Source: Paenibacillus ferrarius (GTDB lineage: Bacteria; Bacillota; Bacilli; Paenibacillales; NBRC-103111). Taken from it: a DNA stretch of 64,000 nt. Positions 26,040 to 34,656 of the stretch are shown piece by piece; position 1 is the first letter of the stretch; each line of letters starts with the position of its first letter. Under the pieces are notes generated by a model. The model was not told the origin of the DNA, made no database searches, and worked only from the letters and a program-made list of their open reading frames with translations. The stretch covers positions 186,001 to 250,000 of the forward strand of contig NZ_MBTG01000001.1 in assembly GCF_002027705.1 (NCBI RefSeq). Reading direction: 5' to 3'. The translations under genes were made by a program, and so were the position numbers.

Positions 26040-27056
26040 ATGGCCAAAGCTGCTTTGCAAGGGTTAACCGGACGACAAAAGGCAGCCATTCTTTTGATCA
26101 GTTTAGGCCCTGAGGTGTCTGCTCAAATTTTCAAACACCTGCGTGAAGAAGAAATTGAACAGCTTACTCTTGAGATTGCAAACGTCCGAAAAGTTGATTC
26201 TTTTGAGAAAGAATCCATCTTATCTGAGTTTCATCAAATATGCTTAGCTCAAGAGTTTATTTCTCAAGGCGGTATAGCATACGCTAAGGATATTTTGGAA
26301 AAAGCGCTCGGAACTCAAAAAGCCTTCGATATTATCAATCGTTTGACGGCTACATTGCAAGTTAGACCTTTTGATTTTGCGAGAAAAGCGGATCCAGCCC
26401 AAATTTTAAACTTTATCCAAAATGAGAACTCTCAAACGATCGCTTTGGTATTGTCTTATTTGCAGGCTGAACAAGCTTCGATTATTTTGTCTTCATTGCC
26501 GCAAGAGAAGCAAGCAGATGTTGCTAAACGTATCGCGCTTATGGACAGTACTTCACCTGAAGTTATTAGCCAAGTAGAACGAGTTTTGGAGCAAAAGCTT
26601 TCTTCGACTGTTACGCAGGATTACACAAATGCTGGTGGTATTGCTTCTATCGTACAAATTCTGAATGGCGTCGATCGCGGTACAGAGCGTACGATTCTAG
26701 ACTCGCTAGAAATTCAGGATCCGGAATTGGCTGAAGAAATCAAGAAACGTATGTTCGTCTTCGAGGATATCGTCAATATCGACAATCGTTCTATTCAACG
26801 GATTATTCGCGATATCGAAAATGCTGATCTGCAGCTTGCGCTCAAAGTGGCAAGCGAAGAAGTGCGCGATGTCTTGTTCAAAAATATGTCCAAGCGTATG
26901 GCGGAGACGTTCAAAGAAGAAATGGAATTTATGGGTCCCGTTCGTTTGCGTGACGTGGAGGAAGCTCAAACCAGAATCGTTGCCACTATTCGCCGCTTAG
27001 AGGAATCAGGCGAAATTATCATCGCGCGTGGTGGAGGAGACGATATTATTGTCTAA
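26040..27056 (+). CDS. fliG: Flagellar motor switch protein FliG
   Basis: FliG transmits torque from the stator to the rotor. The 338-residue protein has the N-terminal FliF-binding part (Leu-Thr-Gly-Arg-Gln-Lys-Ala-Ala-Ile-Leu-Leu). The middle domain follows. The C-terminal torque domain carries Met-Phe-Val-Phe-Glu-Asp-Ile and alternating charged residues (Asp-Arg-Ser...Arg-Asp...Glu) that face the stator. It overlaps the start of fliH by eight bases. Confidence 0.97.
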   Translation: MAKAALQGLTGRQKAAILLISLGPEVSAQIFKHLREEEIEQLTLEIANVRKVDSFEKESILSEFHQICLAQEFISQGGIAYAKDILEKALGTQKAFDIINRLTATLQVRPFDFARKADPAQILNFIQNENSQTIALVLSYLQAEQASIILSSLPQEKQADVAKRIALMDSTSPEVISQVERVLEQKLSSTVTQDYTNAGGIASIVQILNGVDRGTERTILDSLEIQDPELAEEIKKRMFVFEDIVNIDNRSIQRIIRDIENADLQLALKVASEEVRDVLFKNMSKRMAETFKEEMEFMGPVRLRDVEEAQTRIVATIRRLEESGEIIIARGGGDDIIV

Positions 27057-27864
27057 TATCATTAAATCATTTGCATACTTTCCTTTAGATGATAAGAAAT
27101 TAGTCGAGACTATCTTGCCGCTGCAGTTCATGCAGAACGAAGGATTGAATGAGCTAACAGCCGAGCAGCAACAGGAAATAACGGAAGCCACGTCGATGAA
27201 GGATCAGATCCTTCAAGACGCTGAGGCTTTTGCTAATGAACAAATTCACCAAGCTATGCAGGAAACTACTGCGCTTCGTGAACAAACAAATGAAGAAATT
27301 AACCATTGGTGGGAAGCACGCCGCGCTCAAGATGAAGAGCACATTGCTTTATCCAAACAAGCGGGCTTTGAAGAAGGCTATCAGCAAGGTATGGCGCAAG
27401 CGGAAGAAGTGCTGAGACAAGAGTATGGAGAAATGTTGGCTGAGGCTAAGGCAATTTTGGAGCAATCCTATAAGCTTAAGCAACAAATCATTCAAGAATC
27501 AGAACCTTTTCTCATAGAGCTTAGCACGTCAATTGCTGAGAAGGTGATTGGCCGCCAATTGACGCTGAACCCTGAATGGGTGATTGATTTAATTCAAACG
27601 GTTCTCTCACGTAGACGCGAGAAGGGAATTATCGCACTATGTGTTGCACCATCGCAGTTCGCCTACATACAAGATGCGCGTGAGGAATTACTTACTTCCA
27701 TTGATTCGCAAGCAGAGCTGCAAATTATTCCGGATTCTACCGTGCAAGATCGTGGATGTGTGATTCGTTCGTCATTTGGTAGCATTGATGCCAGAATTGA
27801 TACTCAGTTGAAAGAGATCAAATCAGCATTACAACAATTGGCCACTCAAAGCGAGGGAATCTGA
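27049..27864 (+). CDS. fliH: Flagellar export apparatus protein FliH
   Basis: FliH binds and regulates the export ATPase FliI. The 271-residue product is Glu/Gln-rich and helical in the N-terminal half, with a Gly-Phe-Glu-Glu-Gly-Tyr-Gln-Gln-Gly-like repeat. The conserved FliH/V-ATPase-E-like domain is at the C-terminus. A TTG start at 27049 is preferred because GGAGGAG lies nine bases upstream and the protein then begins Leu-Ser-Asn-Ile-Ile-Lys like B. subtilis FliH. It overlaps fliG by eight bases, and its stop codon overlaps the fliI start. Confidence 0.93.
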   Translation: MSNIIKSFAYFPLDDKKLVETILPLQFMQNEGLNELTAEQQQEITEATSMKDQILQDAEAFANEQIHQAMQETTALREQTNEEINHWWEARRAQDEEHIALSKQAGFEEGYQQGMAQAEEVLRQEYGEMLAEAKAILEQSYKLKQQIIQESEPFLIELSTSIAEKVIGRQLTLNPEWVIDLIQTVLSRRREKGIIALCVAPSQFAYIQDAREELLTSIDSQAELQIIPDSTVQDRGCVIRSSFGSIDARIDTQLKEIKSALQQLATQSEGI

Positions 27865-29189
27865 TGGAAAATACGCTACCCAAAGCAGACAAGTACAAAG
27901 AGCATTTGAACTCGATTGATCCGATTCGCGTCAACGGCAAAGTGACGCAGGTCATTGGTTTGACGGTTGAATCGGAGGGGCCGGATGTCAGTATCGGAGA
28001 TCTCTGCTATATTTATCCGCACAAATCGAACAAGCCGCTAAAAGCAGAGGTAGTAGGTTTCCGAAGCAACAAAGTCGTGTTGATGCCACTTGGTGATTTG
28101 GATGCAATTGGTCCCGGTTGTGATGTTGTTGGAACGGGGAAACCACTTACGGTTCAAGTCGGTCATGAGCTGCTTGGTAAAGTATTGGACGGTTTGGGAC
28201 AGCCATTAGACGGGTCATTTCTCCCTTCCAGAATGGCACAATACTCGACCAATAATACACCAGGCAATCCGCTTACGCGTCCCCGTGTTCTTCATCCAAT
28301 TTCGGTTGGCGTGCGCTGTATTGATGGGCTGCTAACAATTGGCAAAGGGCAGCGTGTTGGTATTTTCGCGGGTTCCGGTGTTGGTAAAAGTACGCTGATG
28401 GGCATGATTGCCCGGAATACTTCAGCTGATGTTAACGTGATTGCTCTAATTGGAGAGCGTGGTCGAGAAGTTCTTGACTTCATCGAAAGAGATTTAGGCC
28501 CTGAAGGACTGGCTAGATCTGTTGTGATTGTAGCTACATCAGACCAACCTGCATTAATACGGATTAAAGGTGCAATGATTGCGACAAGCATTGCTGAGTA
28601 TTTCCGAGATCGTGGCTTGAATGTCATGATGATGATGGATTCCGTTACCCGTTTTGCAATGGCGCAGCGTGAAGTTGGCCTTGCTGTTGGTGAACCTCCT
28701 GCTACACGGGGGTATACGCCTTCGGTTTTTGCCATGCTGCCGCGATTGCTGGAACGATCAGGAACAGGTCCTAAAGGATCTATAACAGCCTTTTATACGG
28801 TGCTCGTTGATGGAGATGACATGAATGAGCCCATTGCTGATGCGGTGCGAGGTATTTTGGACGGGCACATTGTTCTTAATCGAAGCATTGCGAATAAAGG
28901 GCATTATCCAGCAATTGATGTATTATCCAGTGTCAGCCGCGTCATGAAAGAAATTGTTCCTACTGAACATATGGAAGCTGCTGATCAATTAAAGCGACTT
29001 CTCTCTATATATAAAGATTCGGAAGATCTTATCAATATCGGGGCGTATCAAAAAGGTTCCAACTCAAATATTGATATTGCTATGGATAATATTGAGGCCA
29101 TATGGGATTTCACGAAGCAAAAGACAAGTGAAAAGTTGACGTACGAAGAAGCTCAAGAACGTTTGATTCATGAATTTTATAAGGGATGA
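27864..29189 (+). CDS. fliI: Flagellum-specific export ATPase FliI
   Basis: FliI is the F1-beta-like ATPase of the flagellar type III export system. The 441-residue protein has Walker A Gly-Ser-Gly-Val-Gly-Lys-Ser-Thr (~170-177), Gly-Glu-Arg-Gly-Arg-Glu, Walker B Met-Met-Met-Met-Asp-Ser-Val-Thr-Arg and the C-terminal helical domain. The start ATG overlaps the fliH stop by one base (TGATG arrangement), which suggests coupled translation with its regulator. Confidence 0.97.
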   Translation: MENTLPKADKYKEHLNSIDPIRVNGKVTQVIGLTVESEGPDVSIGDLCYIYPHKSNKPLKAEVVGFRSNKVVLMPLGDLDAIGPGCDVVGTGKPLTVQVGHELLGKVLDGLGQPLDGSFLPSRMAQYSTNNTPGNPLTRPRVLHPISVGVRCIDGLLTIGKGQRVGIFAGSGVGKSTLMGMIARNTSADVNVIALIGERGREVLDFIERDLGPEGLARSVVIVATSDQPALIRIKGAMIATSIAEYFRDRGLNVMMMMDSVTRFAMAQREVGLAVGEPPATRGYTPSVFAMLPRLLERSGTGPKGSITAFYTVLVDGDDMNEPIADAVRGILDGHIVLNRSIANKGHYPAIDVLSSVSRVMKEIVPTEHMEAADQLKRLLSIYKDSEDLINIGAYQKGSNSNIDIAMDNIEAIWDFTKQKTSEKLTYEEAQERLIHEFYKG

Positions 29190-29198
29190 GGGTCCTGA

Positions 29199-29642
29199 AT
29201 GAACTTTCGTTATTCTTTCCAACAAATTGTCAATTTAAAAAACAATGAAAGAACACAAGCAGAGTGGGTATTGTCTGAGGCAATGGGGCAATTACGGACG
29301 GAAGAAACGAATCTATACGGTTTATTCGAGCAAAAAGAATCTTTGCAAAACGAAATGACTCATGTGACCAGCAAGTCTGTTTCGATTTCTCAAATGCTTA
29401 CGATGCAAAGCTATATGAATCATGTTGATCAACAAATTGCCCGTAAGCATCAAGATGTGAAGCAAGCTCAACACGTTGTACTGAAAAAGCAAGAACATCT
29501 CTCTGAAAGAATGATTGATGAAAAAGTGTGGTCCAAGGCGAGGGAGAAGGCATTCAACCAATTTCAATCGTTTGTCGCCAAAAAAGAGCAGGATGCGCTG
29601 GATGAAATGGCCACAAACCGTTTCAAGCGATTAACGTATTGA
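29199..29642 (+). CDS. fliJ: Flagellar export chaperone FliJ
   Basis: FliJ is a coiled-coil stalk that sits in the FliI hexamer and escorts export chaperones. The product has 147 residues, almost entirely helical and rich in Gln, Glu, Lys and Met, beginning Met-Asn-Phe-Arg-Tyr-Ser-Phe-Gln-Gln-Ile-Val-Asn-Leu-Lys as is common in Bacilli. Sequence conservation in the family is low, so length, composition and position after fliI carry the call. Confidence 0.9.
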   Translation: MNFRYSFQQIVNLKNNERTQAEWVLSEAMGQLRTEETNLYGLFEQKESLQNEMTHVTSKSVSISQMLTMQSYMNHVDQQIARKHQDVKQAQHVVLKKQEHLSERMIDEKVWSKAREKAFNQFQSFVAKKEQDALDEMATNRFKRLTY

Positions 29643-29665
29643 GGAAGTAAAGGGGGGAAGAGGAG

Positions 29666-30586
29666 ATGGCTGATTCAAACATAGAGGGTACATCTTATAG
29701 TGCACTGGAGAGATTTCTGATATGGTTTGTCATCCCCTTTGTGTTTACGGCGGTTTTGCTCTTCGTGCTGTTATCAATTTTTGATTATGATATCAAGAGC
29801 AGTATTCAGAAGGCACTACATAATATACCGGTCGTAGGGACAATCGTTCCTGCTCCCAAGGAGAAAAGCGTAGTAAGCAGTTCTGGGAAAACACAAACTG
29901 CTGAGCAAAATGTTAAATCTAAAGATGACGAAATTACGAAACTAAATGCACGAGTTGCCGAATTACAAGCGGCTTTGCAAAAAGCAGAATCGACTTCAGG
30001 ACAGAAGGATGAATCGATTAAAGATGCACAATCGAAGCTGGCTGAGCTTGAAGACAAGCTGAAGACGAAGACGCAAACCGAAGAAGAATACAACGCTCAA
30101 ATTACGCAGTTAGCCAATATGTACGCCAAAATGACACCTAGCAAAGCAGCGCCAATCATCGAAGCATTAACACCAAAAGAAATGGTCCTCATTTTCTCGA
30201 TGATGAAATCTGACAGCCGTGGAGCTATTCTCGAAAAAATGGATGCAGCCAAAGCGGCGGTAGCTTCCATAGGACTCAAAGATGTTGTTCCGGTCCGTGA
30301 CAAAGAAATTGCAGCCTTACAGGAACGTTTAGCAACGAATGGTACTAAAGATACTGCGAAGGCTGCAACAACGACAGTCAGCAAAACAGATCTTGGTCAA
30401 ACCTTTGCCAATATGACACCCAAAAGCGCTTCAGCGGTCTTGCTTGAAATGAATAAATCAAATCCTGATAAGGTTTTGGCTATTCTAAGTGGAATGGACA
30501 ATGCCTCCCGATCCAAGCTTATGTCATCGCTCTCTGACGCGAATAAGGAAGTTGCAGCTTCCATATCAGCTAAACTTGTTCAATAG
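29666..30586 (+). CDS. ylxF: YlxF/MotE-like membrane protein with two MgtE-N-like repeats
   Basis: The position between fliJ and fliK matches B. subtilis ylxF. The 306-residue protein has one transmembrane helix at about 20-42, a coiled coil at 80-140, and a C-terminal half with two copies of an MgtE N-domain-like motif. The copies begin Met-Tyr-Ala-Lys-Met-Thr-Pro-Ser-Lys-Ala (~151) and Thr-Phe-Ala-Asn-Met-Thr-Pro-Lys-Ser-Ala (~246). Related proteins (MotE) act as chaperones for motility components in other bacteria; the exact role in Bacilli is not established. GGGGGGAAGAGG precedes the ATG. Confidence 0.85.
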   Translation: MADSNIEGTSYSALERFLIWFVIPFVFTAVLLFVLLSIFDYDIKSSIQKALHNIPVVGTIVPAPKEKSVVSSSGKTQTAEQNVKSKDDEITKLNARVAELQAALQKAESTSGQKDESIKDAQSKLAELEDKLKTKTQTEEEYNAQITQLANMYAKMTPSKAAPIIEALTPKEMVLIFSMMKSDSRGAILEKMDAAKAAVASIGLKDVVPVRDKEIAALQERLATNGTKDTAKAATTTVSKTDLGQTFANMTPKSASAVLLEMNKSNPDKVLAILSGMDNASRSKLMSSLSDANKEVAASISAKLVQ

Positions 30587-30610
30587 TGGATGTTGATTCC
30601 ATGAAGGGAG

Positions 30611-32083
30611 GTGAATAAAATGGATGTTCAAGTAGCTACAGTACCAACAGCGAACAAAGCTGTCGCAGCACAGAACAAAACAGCAGCAACTCCGAATGGT
30701 AAAACAGCGGCAACAGGAACAGGAAGTACTTCCACAGATACGTTTAATCAAGTATTGGGTGGGCAGGTTGCAGCGCAGGATTCACCTTCAGAAGATGTGA
30801 ATGCATCAGATCCAGCGGTTTCACTTGATATGCTGCTGCAGATGCTGCAAAGCCTAGTTATGCCGCTTCAAGGAGCTGTTCCACAGCCTAAACAAGGAAC
30901 AGAAGAGCAGCCGCTTCCTGAAATGCTGCTGGAGGCAATGAATAGCAATCCAGCGCTTGCGCAGCAATTGCTGCAAGACCCAAAAGTTAGCAAATGGTTC
31001 GCAGACGCAAAGCAGTTGTTGCAAACGCTTGGAGACAATACAACAGGCGGAGCATTAAGCTTGCCCAATGCATTGAATTTACAAACTGCGGATTCGTTGA
31101 ACCTGGATGCTCAGAATACATTGTTGACGCTAGCTTCCTTTACGAAACAACAGCCCGAAAACCCTATTGTGAAGTTTCTGAATCAAGATCTGCAGAATAC
31201 GATTCAGCCCTTGCTTCCTGAACTTATGACGTCCTTAAGTGGTCCAACATCTAATGCGAAAAGTGTGAAAACGACGACGGATGCCGCTGCAGGTTTGATT
31301 GATGGCAACAAAGATGAAGTTGTTCCTATCGACCGATCTAATCATCACAAACGTGCAAGCAATCTTCCAGTTACGCCGAAAATGGTGGAAGATGCCTTCA
31401 CACTTGTTCAAGCGCCAAAATCTAAATTAGAGCAGCTTGCTGTAAAGAATGTTCTTCTCGCGTCGACAATAGCAGCAAATACGGATTCAAAGGAAGCTTT
31501 AATTGACCTTGTGGATCTGCCAATCGAATCGGATGTATCATCGAACACGATTGTGACGATTGCTGATCTGCAGAAAGCGCAGATCGCGAATACAGCAGTT
31601 GCCAAAGCGCCTGTAACCATTAATGCTGCCAATTTTGCAGAAGAAATGACAGACCACGTTTTGAAGAACATGAAGATTACAGTGGCTGGAGGCTTTTCTG
31701 AAGCGAAGCTTTCCTTGTTTCCCAAAAACTTAGGTCAAGTTGATGTAAGAATTTCGATGCATGACGGTCAATTAATCGCCCAATTTGCTGCGGATTCCTT
31801 AGCTGGCAAACAAATGCTGGAAAGTCAACTGCCTTCTTTGAGACAAGCTCTTCTCATTCAAGGATTACAAGTCGAAAAGCTTGAAGTAACGCAAAATCAG
31901 AACATGCAATCCAGTATGTTCCAAGATCAGCGACAACAGCAAGCATTTGGTCAATCTCAACAACAGAATAAAAACCGTTCCGGCAATTTTCAAGAGGATC
32001 TGCTTGATTTTAATCAAGAAATTGAAAGTGTCGCACAAGCACGAACGGCAGTCAATGGAAATTCCTTCGATGTTATTGCCTAA
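30611..32083 (+). CDS. fliK: Flagellar hook-length control protein FliK
   Basis: FliK sets hook length and triggers the export switch through FlhB. The 490-residue protein has a long Ala/Gln/Thr-rich, low-complexity N-terminal part. A conserved C-terminal hook domain spans about 350-440 (Lys-Leu-Ser-Leu-Phe-Pro-Lys-Asn-Leu-Gly-Gln-Val-Asp-Val-Arg), followed by a Gln-rich tail. The ATG follows GGGAGGTGAATAAA. It lies just before flgD and the hook gene, its functional partners. Confidence 0.92.
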   Translation: MNKMDVQVATVPTANKAVAAQNKTAATPNGKTAATGTGSTSTDTFNQVLGGQVAAQDSPSEDVNASDPAVSLDMLLQMLQSLVMPLQGAVPQPKQGTEEQPLPEMLLEAMNSNPALAQQLLQDPKVSKWFADAKQLLQTLGDNTTGGALSLPNALNLQTADSLNLDAQNTLLTLASFTKQQPENPIVKFLNQDLQNTIQPLLPELMTSLSGPTSNAKSVKTTTDAAAGLIDGNKDEVVPIDRSNHHKRASNLPVTPKMVEDAFTLVQAPKSKLEQLAVKNVLLASTIAANTDSKEALIDLVDLPIESDVSSNTIVTIADLQKAQIANTAVAKAPVTINAANFAEEMTDHVLKNMKITVAGGFSEAKLSLFPKNLGQVDVRISMHDGQLIAQFAADSLAGKQMLESQLPSLRQALLIQGLQVEKLEVTQNQNMQSSMFQDQRQQQAFGQSQQQNKNRSGNFQEDLLDFNQEIESVAQARTAVNGNSFDVIA

Positions 32084-32117
32084 TCTAGCATGTATATGAA
32101 GCAGCGGAGGTGAAAGA

Positions 32118-32561
32118 GTGGCTACAACCCCGATTGTTGGTAATGTTACAGATTTAATCAATGCAGGTAACAATGCCAAAAACAAGGAAAAAGACAAGAC
32201 GACGTTGGGCAAAGATGATTTCCTTAAGATTTTGATTACACAGCTTCAAAATCAAGATCCGACGCAGCCTTTGCAAGATAAAGAGTTTATTGCCCAGATG
32301 GCGCAATTTACTTCTGTTGAGCAATTGACGAATATGGCTGGCGAAATGAAGCTAATGCGTCAATCCCTAGGTTTTGTTTCAGGGTTAATTGGCAAATCCA
32401 TTACTTGGACAGACATAGACTCATCTGGAGCTTCTGAAGAAAAGTCTGGTATCGTTGATTCCATCACATTTAAAGACGGTAATCAATACGCCAATGTGAA
32501 GGGAGTGGAAATTCCTCTTGACAAGCTCAAGAAAATTGAGAATGTCGGAGAAAGCAAATGA
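32118..32561 (+). CDS. flgD: Flagellar hook assembly protein FlgD
   Basis: FlgD caps the growing hook and is discarded later. The 147-residue product has the conserved N-terminal block Leu-Gly-Lys-Asp-Asp-Phe-Leu-Lys-Ile-Leu-Ile-Thr-Gln-Leu-Gln-Asn-Gln-Asp-Pro (~30-48). It is short compared with proteobacterial FlgD, as is common in Bacilli. GTG start behind GGAGGTGAAAGA. The stop overlaps the next start (ATGA). Confidence 0.95.
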   Translation: MATTPIVGNVTDLINAGNNAKNKEKDKTTLGKDDFLKILITQLQNQDPTQPLQDKEFIAQMAQFTSVEQLTNMAGEMKLMRQSLGFVSGLIGKSITWTDIDSSGASEEKSGIVDSITFKDGNQYANVKGVEIPLDKLKKIENVGESK

Positions 32562-32944
32562 CAGAGAGAATTTCCATAGGGCAGCTTTATCCTAATGCGG
32601 TTTCTCCTGCGACTACTAGACGAACACCTGTACAGCAGCCGGCATCAACACCCGGAATTCCTAATTTCCAACAACTTCTTCAGGATCAATTTGTTCGTTT
32701 CAGTCATCATGCAGAGGTTAGACTCCAAGAGAGAGGCATTCAATTAAAGCCTGAGCAATTGGACAAGCTTAGCCAAGCGATCGATAAGGTAGCTGCTAAA
32801 GGCGCCAAAGATGCGCTCATGATTCTAGGCGGGAATGCTTTAATCGTGAATGTTCCTAACCGAACTGTAGTGACTGCGCTTGACGGAAACTCTATGAATG
32901 AACATGTATTTACTCAAATCGATAGTGCAATTGTTATTGCTTAA
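32558..32944 (+). CDS. Flagellar operon protein of the TIGR02530 type, 128 aa
   Basis: This small protein is conserved in Firmicute flagellar operons between flgD and flgE. Its core Phe-Ser-His-His-Ala-Glu-Val-Arg-Leu-Gln-Glu-Arg-Gly-Ile is followed by a helical part. The C-terminal strands include Gly-Gly-Asn-Ala-Leu-Ile-Val-Asn-Val-Pro-Asn-Arg-Thr-Val-Val-Thr-Ala. Its function is unknown. It overlaps flgD by four bases (ATGA), so it is translationally coupled to the hook cap gene. An 87-base gap precedes flgE. Confidence 0.85.
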   Translation: MTERISIGQLYPNAVSPATTRRTPVQQPASTPGIPNFQQLLQDQFVRFSHHAEVRLQERGIQLKPEQLDKLSQAIDKVAAKGAKDALMILGGNALIVNVPNRTVVTALDGNSMNEHVFTQIDSAIVIA

Positions 32945-33031
32945 TGAACAGGCTCGACCGTGCAGGAAGCCTGGGGCTGTGGAACGAATGAAGCAGCTCA
33001 TGATGTTTATAAACCGATTGGAGGCCCATAG

Positions 33032-33853
33032 ATGTTAAGATCTTTATATTCAGGCGTTTCAGGTATGCGTGGTTTTCAAACAAAGTTAGACGTAATCGGT
33101 AATAATATTGCGAACGTAAACACAATTGGCTTCAAAGGCTCCCGTGTTATGTTCAAAGATATTCTCAGCCAAACAGTTTCAGGCGCAAGTGCTGCCGATG
33201 ACAACCGTGGCGGCGTGAATGCACAGCAAGTTGGTTTAGGTGTTAGCTTGGCAGCCATTGATACGGTTCATACGCCAGGAAGCGCGATGACAACCAATGT
33301 AACGACTGATTTGCGTGTGAATGGAGATGGCTTCTTCGCTGTAGGTACTACAGCGCAAGTAGATGCTCCCTACTTAACAAGGTCTGGTAATTTCACATTG
33401 GATGCAAGCAGAAACCTTGTTAATGCGGAAGGCCTTCATGTTATGGGTGCTGAAGGTGCAGGTCCGATCGTAATTCCCGATGACATTGTCTCATTCTCTA
33501 TCTCACAAAATGGAGACATTATGGGGGTTGACGCCACAGGTGCAACGGTAGCAACAGGTCAAAAAATTGGCGTTGTTAAAGTCGTTAATCCATCAGGTCT
33601 TGAGAAAATTGGCGGCAATTTGTATCGCATGACTGCCAATGCCAATCCAGATGGCGCTCTTACAGTTGGCGCTCCAGGCAATCCTGAAACAGGCACAGGC
33701 ACTCTAATTTCAGGCCAATTGGAAATGTCCAACGTGGATTTGACTGGTGAGTTTACTGAAATGATTATTGCACAACGTGGTTTCCAAGCGAATTCACGGA
33801 TTATTACAACTTCCGATGAAGTATTGCAAGAAGTCGTTAATCTTAAACGTTAA
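33032..33853 (+). CDS. flgE: Flagellar hook protein FlgE (FlgG-like short form)
   Basis: This protein forms the hook between rod and filament. It has 273 residues, close to the short FlgE/FlgG of B. subtilis and shorter than enteric FlgE. The N-terminal motif Met-Leu-Arg-Ser-Leu-Tyr-Ser-Gly-Val-Ser-Gly-Met, Asn-Asn-Ile-Ala-Asn-Val-Asn-Thr-Ile-Gly-Phe-Lys and the C-terminal Met-Ile-Ile-Ala-Gln-Arg-Gly-Phe-Gln-Ala-Asn are all present. The central D1-like domain is glycine-rich. A label of FlgG cannot be fully excluded from sequence alone; the position after flgD favours FlgE. Confidence 0.9.
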   Translation: MLRSLYSGVSGMRGFQTKLDVIGNNIANVNTIGFKGSRVMFKDILSQTVSGASAADDNRGGVNAQQVGLGVSLAAIDTVHTPGSAMTTNVTTDLRVNGDGFFAVGTTAQVDAPYLTRSGNFTLDASRNLVNAEGLHVMGAEGAGPIVIPDDIVSFSISQNGDIMGVDATGATVATGQKIGVVKVVNPSGLEKIGGNLYRMTANANPDGALTVGAPGNPETGTGTLISGQLEMSNVDLTGEFTEMIIAQRGFQANSRIITTSDEVLQEVVNLKR

Positions 33854-33870
33854 TTTTCAGTAATGTGAAG

Positions 33871-33891
33871 TAGGGGAGCTAGCCTCCCCTA
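33871..33891 (+). promoter_or_regulatory. Intra-operon hairpin between flgE and swrD
   Basis: TAGGGGAG (33871-33878) and CTCCCCTA (33884-33891) form a perfect 8-bp GC-rich stem without a T-tract. CCTCC at 33883-33887 could instead pair with GGAGG of the swrD ribosome binding site (33903-33907). A role in RNA processing or translation control is possible. Confidence 0.45.
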
Positions 33892-33913
33892 ATCCTGATG
33901 AAGGAGGGGAAAC

Positions 33914-34135
33914 ATGATTTCTCTCACACGTTTAAACGGCAAGCCCATTTTCTTGAATGCCATTTTGATCGAACAGATTGAAGAGACGCCAGACACCATG
34001 ATCAGTTTGACAACGGGAAAGAAAATCACAGTTCTCGAAAAGGCAGAGGTTGTGGTAAGCTTAGTGCGGACCTACATGCAGGAGATTGGCTCAGTTCGAG
34101 CGACAATAAAGTCCATGGATGCGGAGGGTTCGTAA
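33914..34135 (+). CDS. swrD: SwrD/FlbD-family flagellar protein, 73 aa
   Basis: The family (FlbD, also YlzI/SwrD in B. subtilis) is a small protein of flagellar operons; SwrD increases motor power and is needed for swarming in B. subtilis. The product starts Met-Ile-Ser-Leu-Thr-Arg-Leu-Asn-Gly and has Phe-Leu-Asn-Ala-Ile-Leu-Ile-Glu-Gln-Ile-Glu-Glu-Thr-Pro-Asp, the family core. AAGGAGGGGA lies before the ATG. The fliL GTG directly abuts its stop. Confidence 0.92.
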   Translation: MISLTRLNGKPIFLNAILIEQIEETPDTMISLTTGKKITVLEKAEVVVSLVRTYMQEIGSVRATIKSMDAEGS

Positions 34136-34621
34136 GTGTTTAAGAACAAAATTTTCATACTCATTGTATCTATTTTAATTGCGATTACACTGATTTTGAC
34201 AGCTGCTTTTGTATTGTGGAACTTTATGGAGAAAAACAATGAATCCAAGGATCCTGCAGTAAAAGCACAAGACGCAGTTGCCAGTGTAAAGCCAACGAAA
34301 GCCCCTTCCGCAGAAGCAGTCAAAGCCAACACGGCAATCATCAAAGATATTTTGACGAATTTATCCGGAAGTCAGAACTTCATTAAAATCAGCTTCGCTT
34401 TTGAATTGGAAAATGCCAAAGGCAAAGCAGAGTTTGACAGCTTGTTGGATTCCGCAGTTAAAGGAACAATTGTACAAGCACTAGGCGATTTAACCAAAGA
34501 CCAGATTGAAGGCAGTAAAGGTTCCGATTCTTTAACTTCTACGTTAATGAACAAACTAAACCCATTATTACATGAGGGTAAAATCAAGCAAATTTGGATA
34601 ACCGATAAAGTACTTCAATAA
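34136..34621 (+). CDS. fliL: Flagellar basal body-associated protein FliL
   Basis: FliL is a single-pass membrane protein near the stator that supports torque and swarming. The 161-residue product has a membrane helix at about residues 6-28. An Ala/Lys-rich linker follows, then the extracellular FliL domain with the terminal motif Ile-Lys-Gln-Ile-Trp-Ile-Thr-Asp. The GTG start abuts the swrD stop, with GGAGG nine bases upstream. Position between swrD and fliM is standard. Confidence 0.93.
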   Translation: MFKNKIFILIVSILIAITLILTAAFVLWNFMEKNNESKDPAVKAQDAVASVKPTKAPSAEAVKANTAIIKDILTNLSGSQNFIKISFAFELENAKGKAEFDSLLDSAVKGTIVQALGDLTKDQIEGSKGSDSLTSTLMNKLNPLLHEGKIKQIWITDKVLQ

Positions 34622-34656
34622 CTCGCTTTTGATTTTGCTTAAAGGAGGTGACTCGA

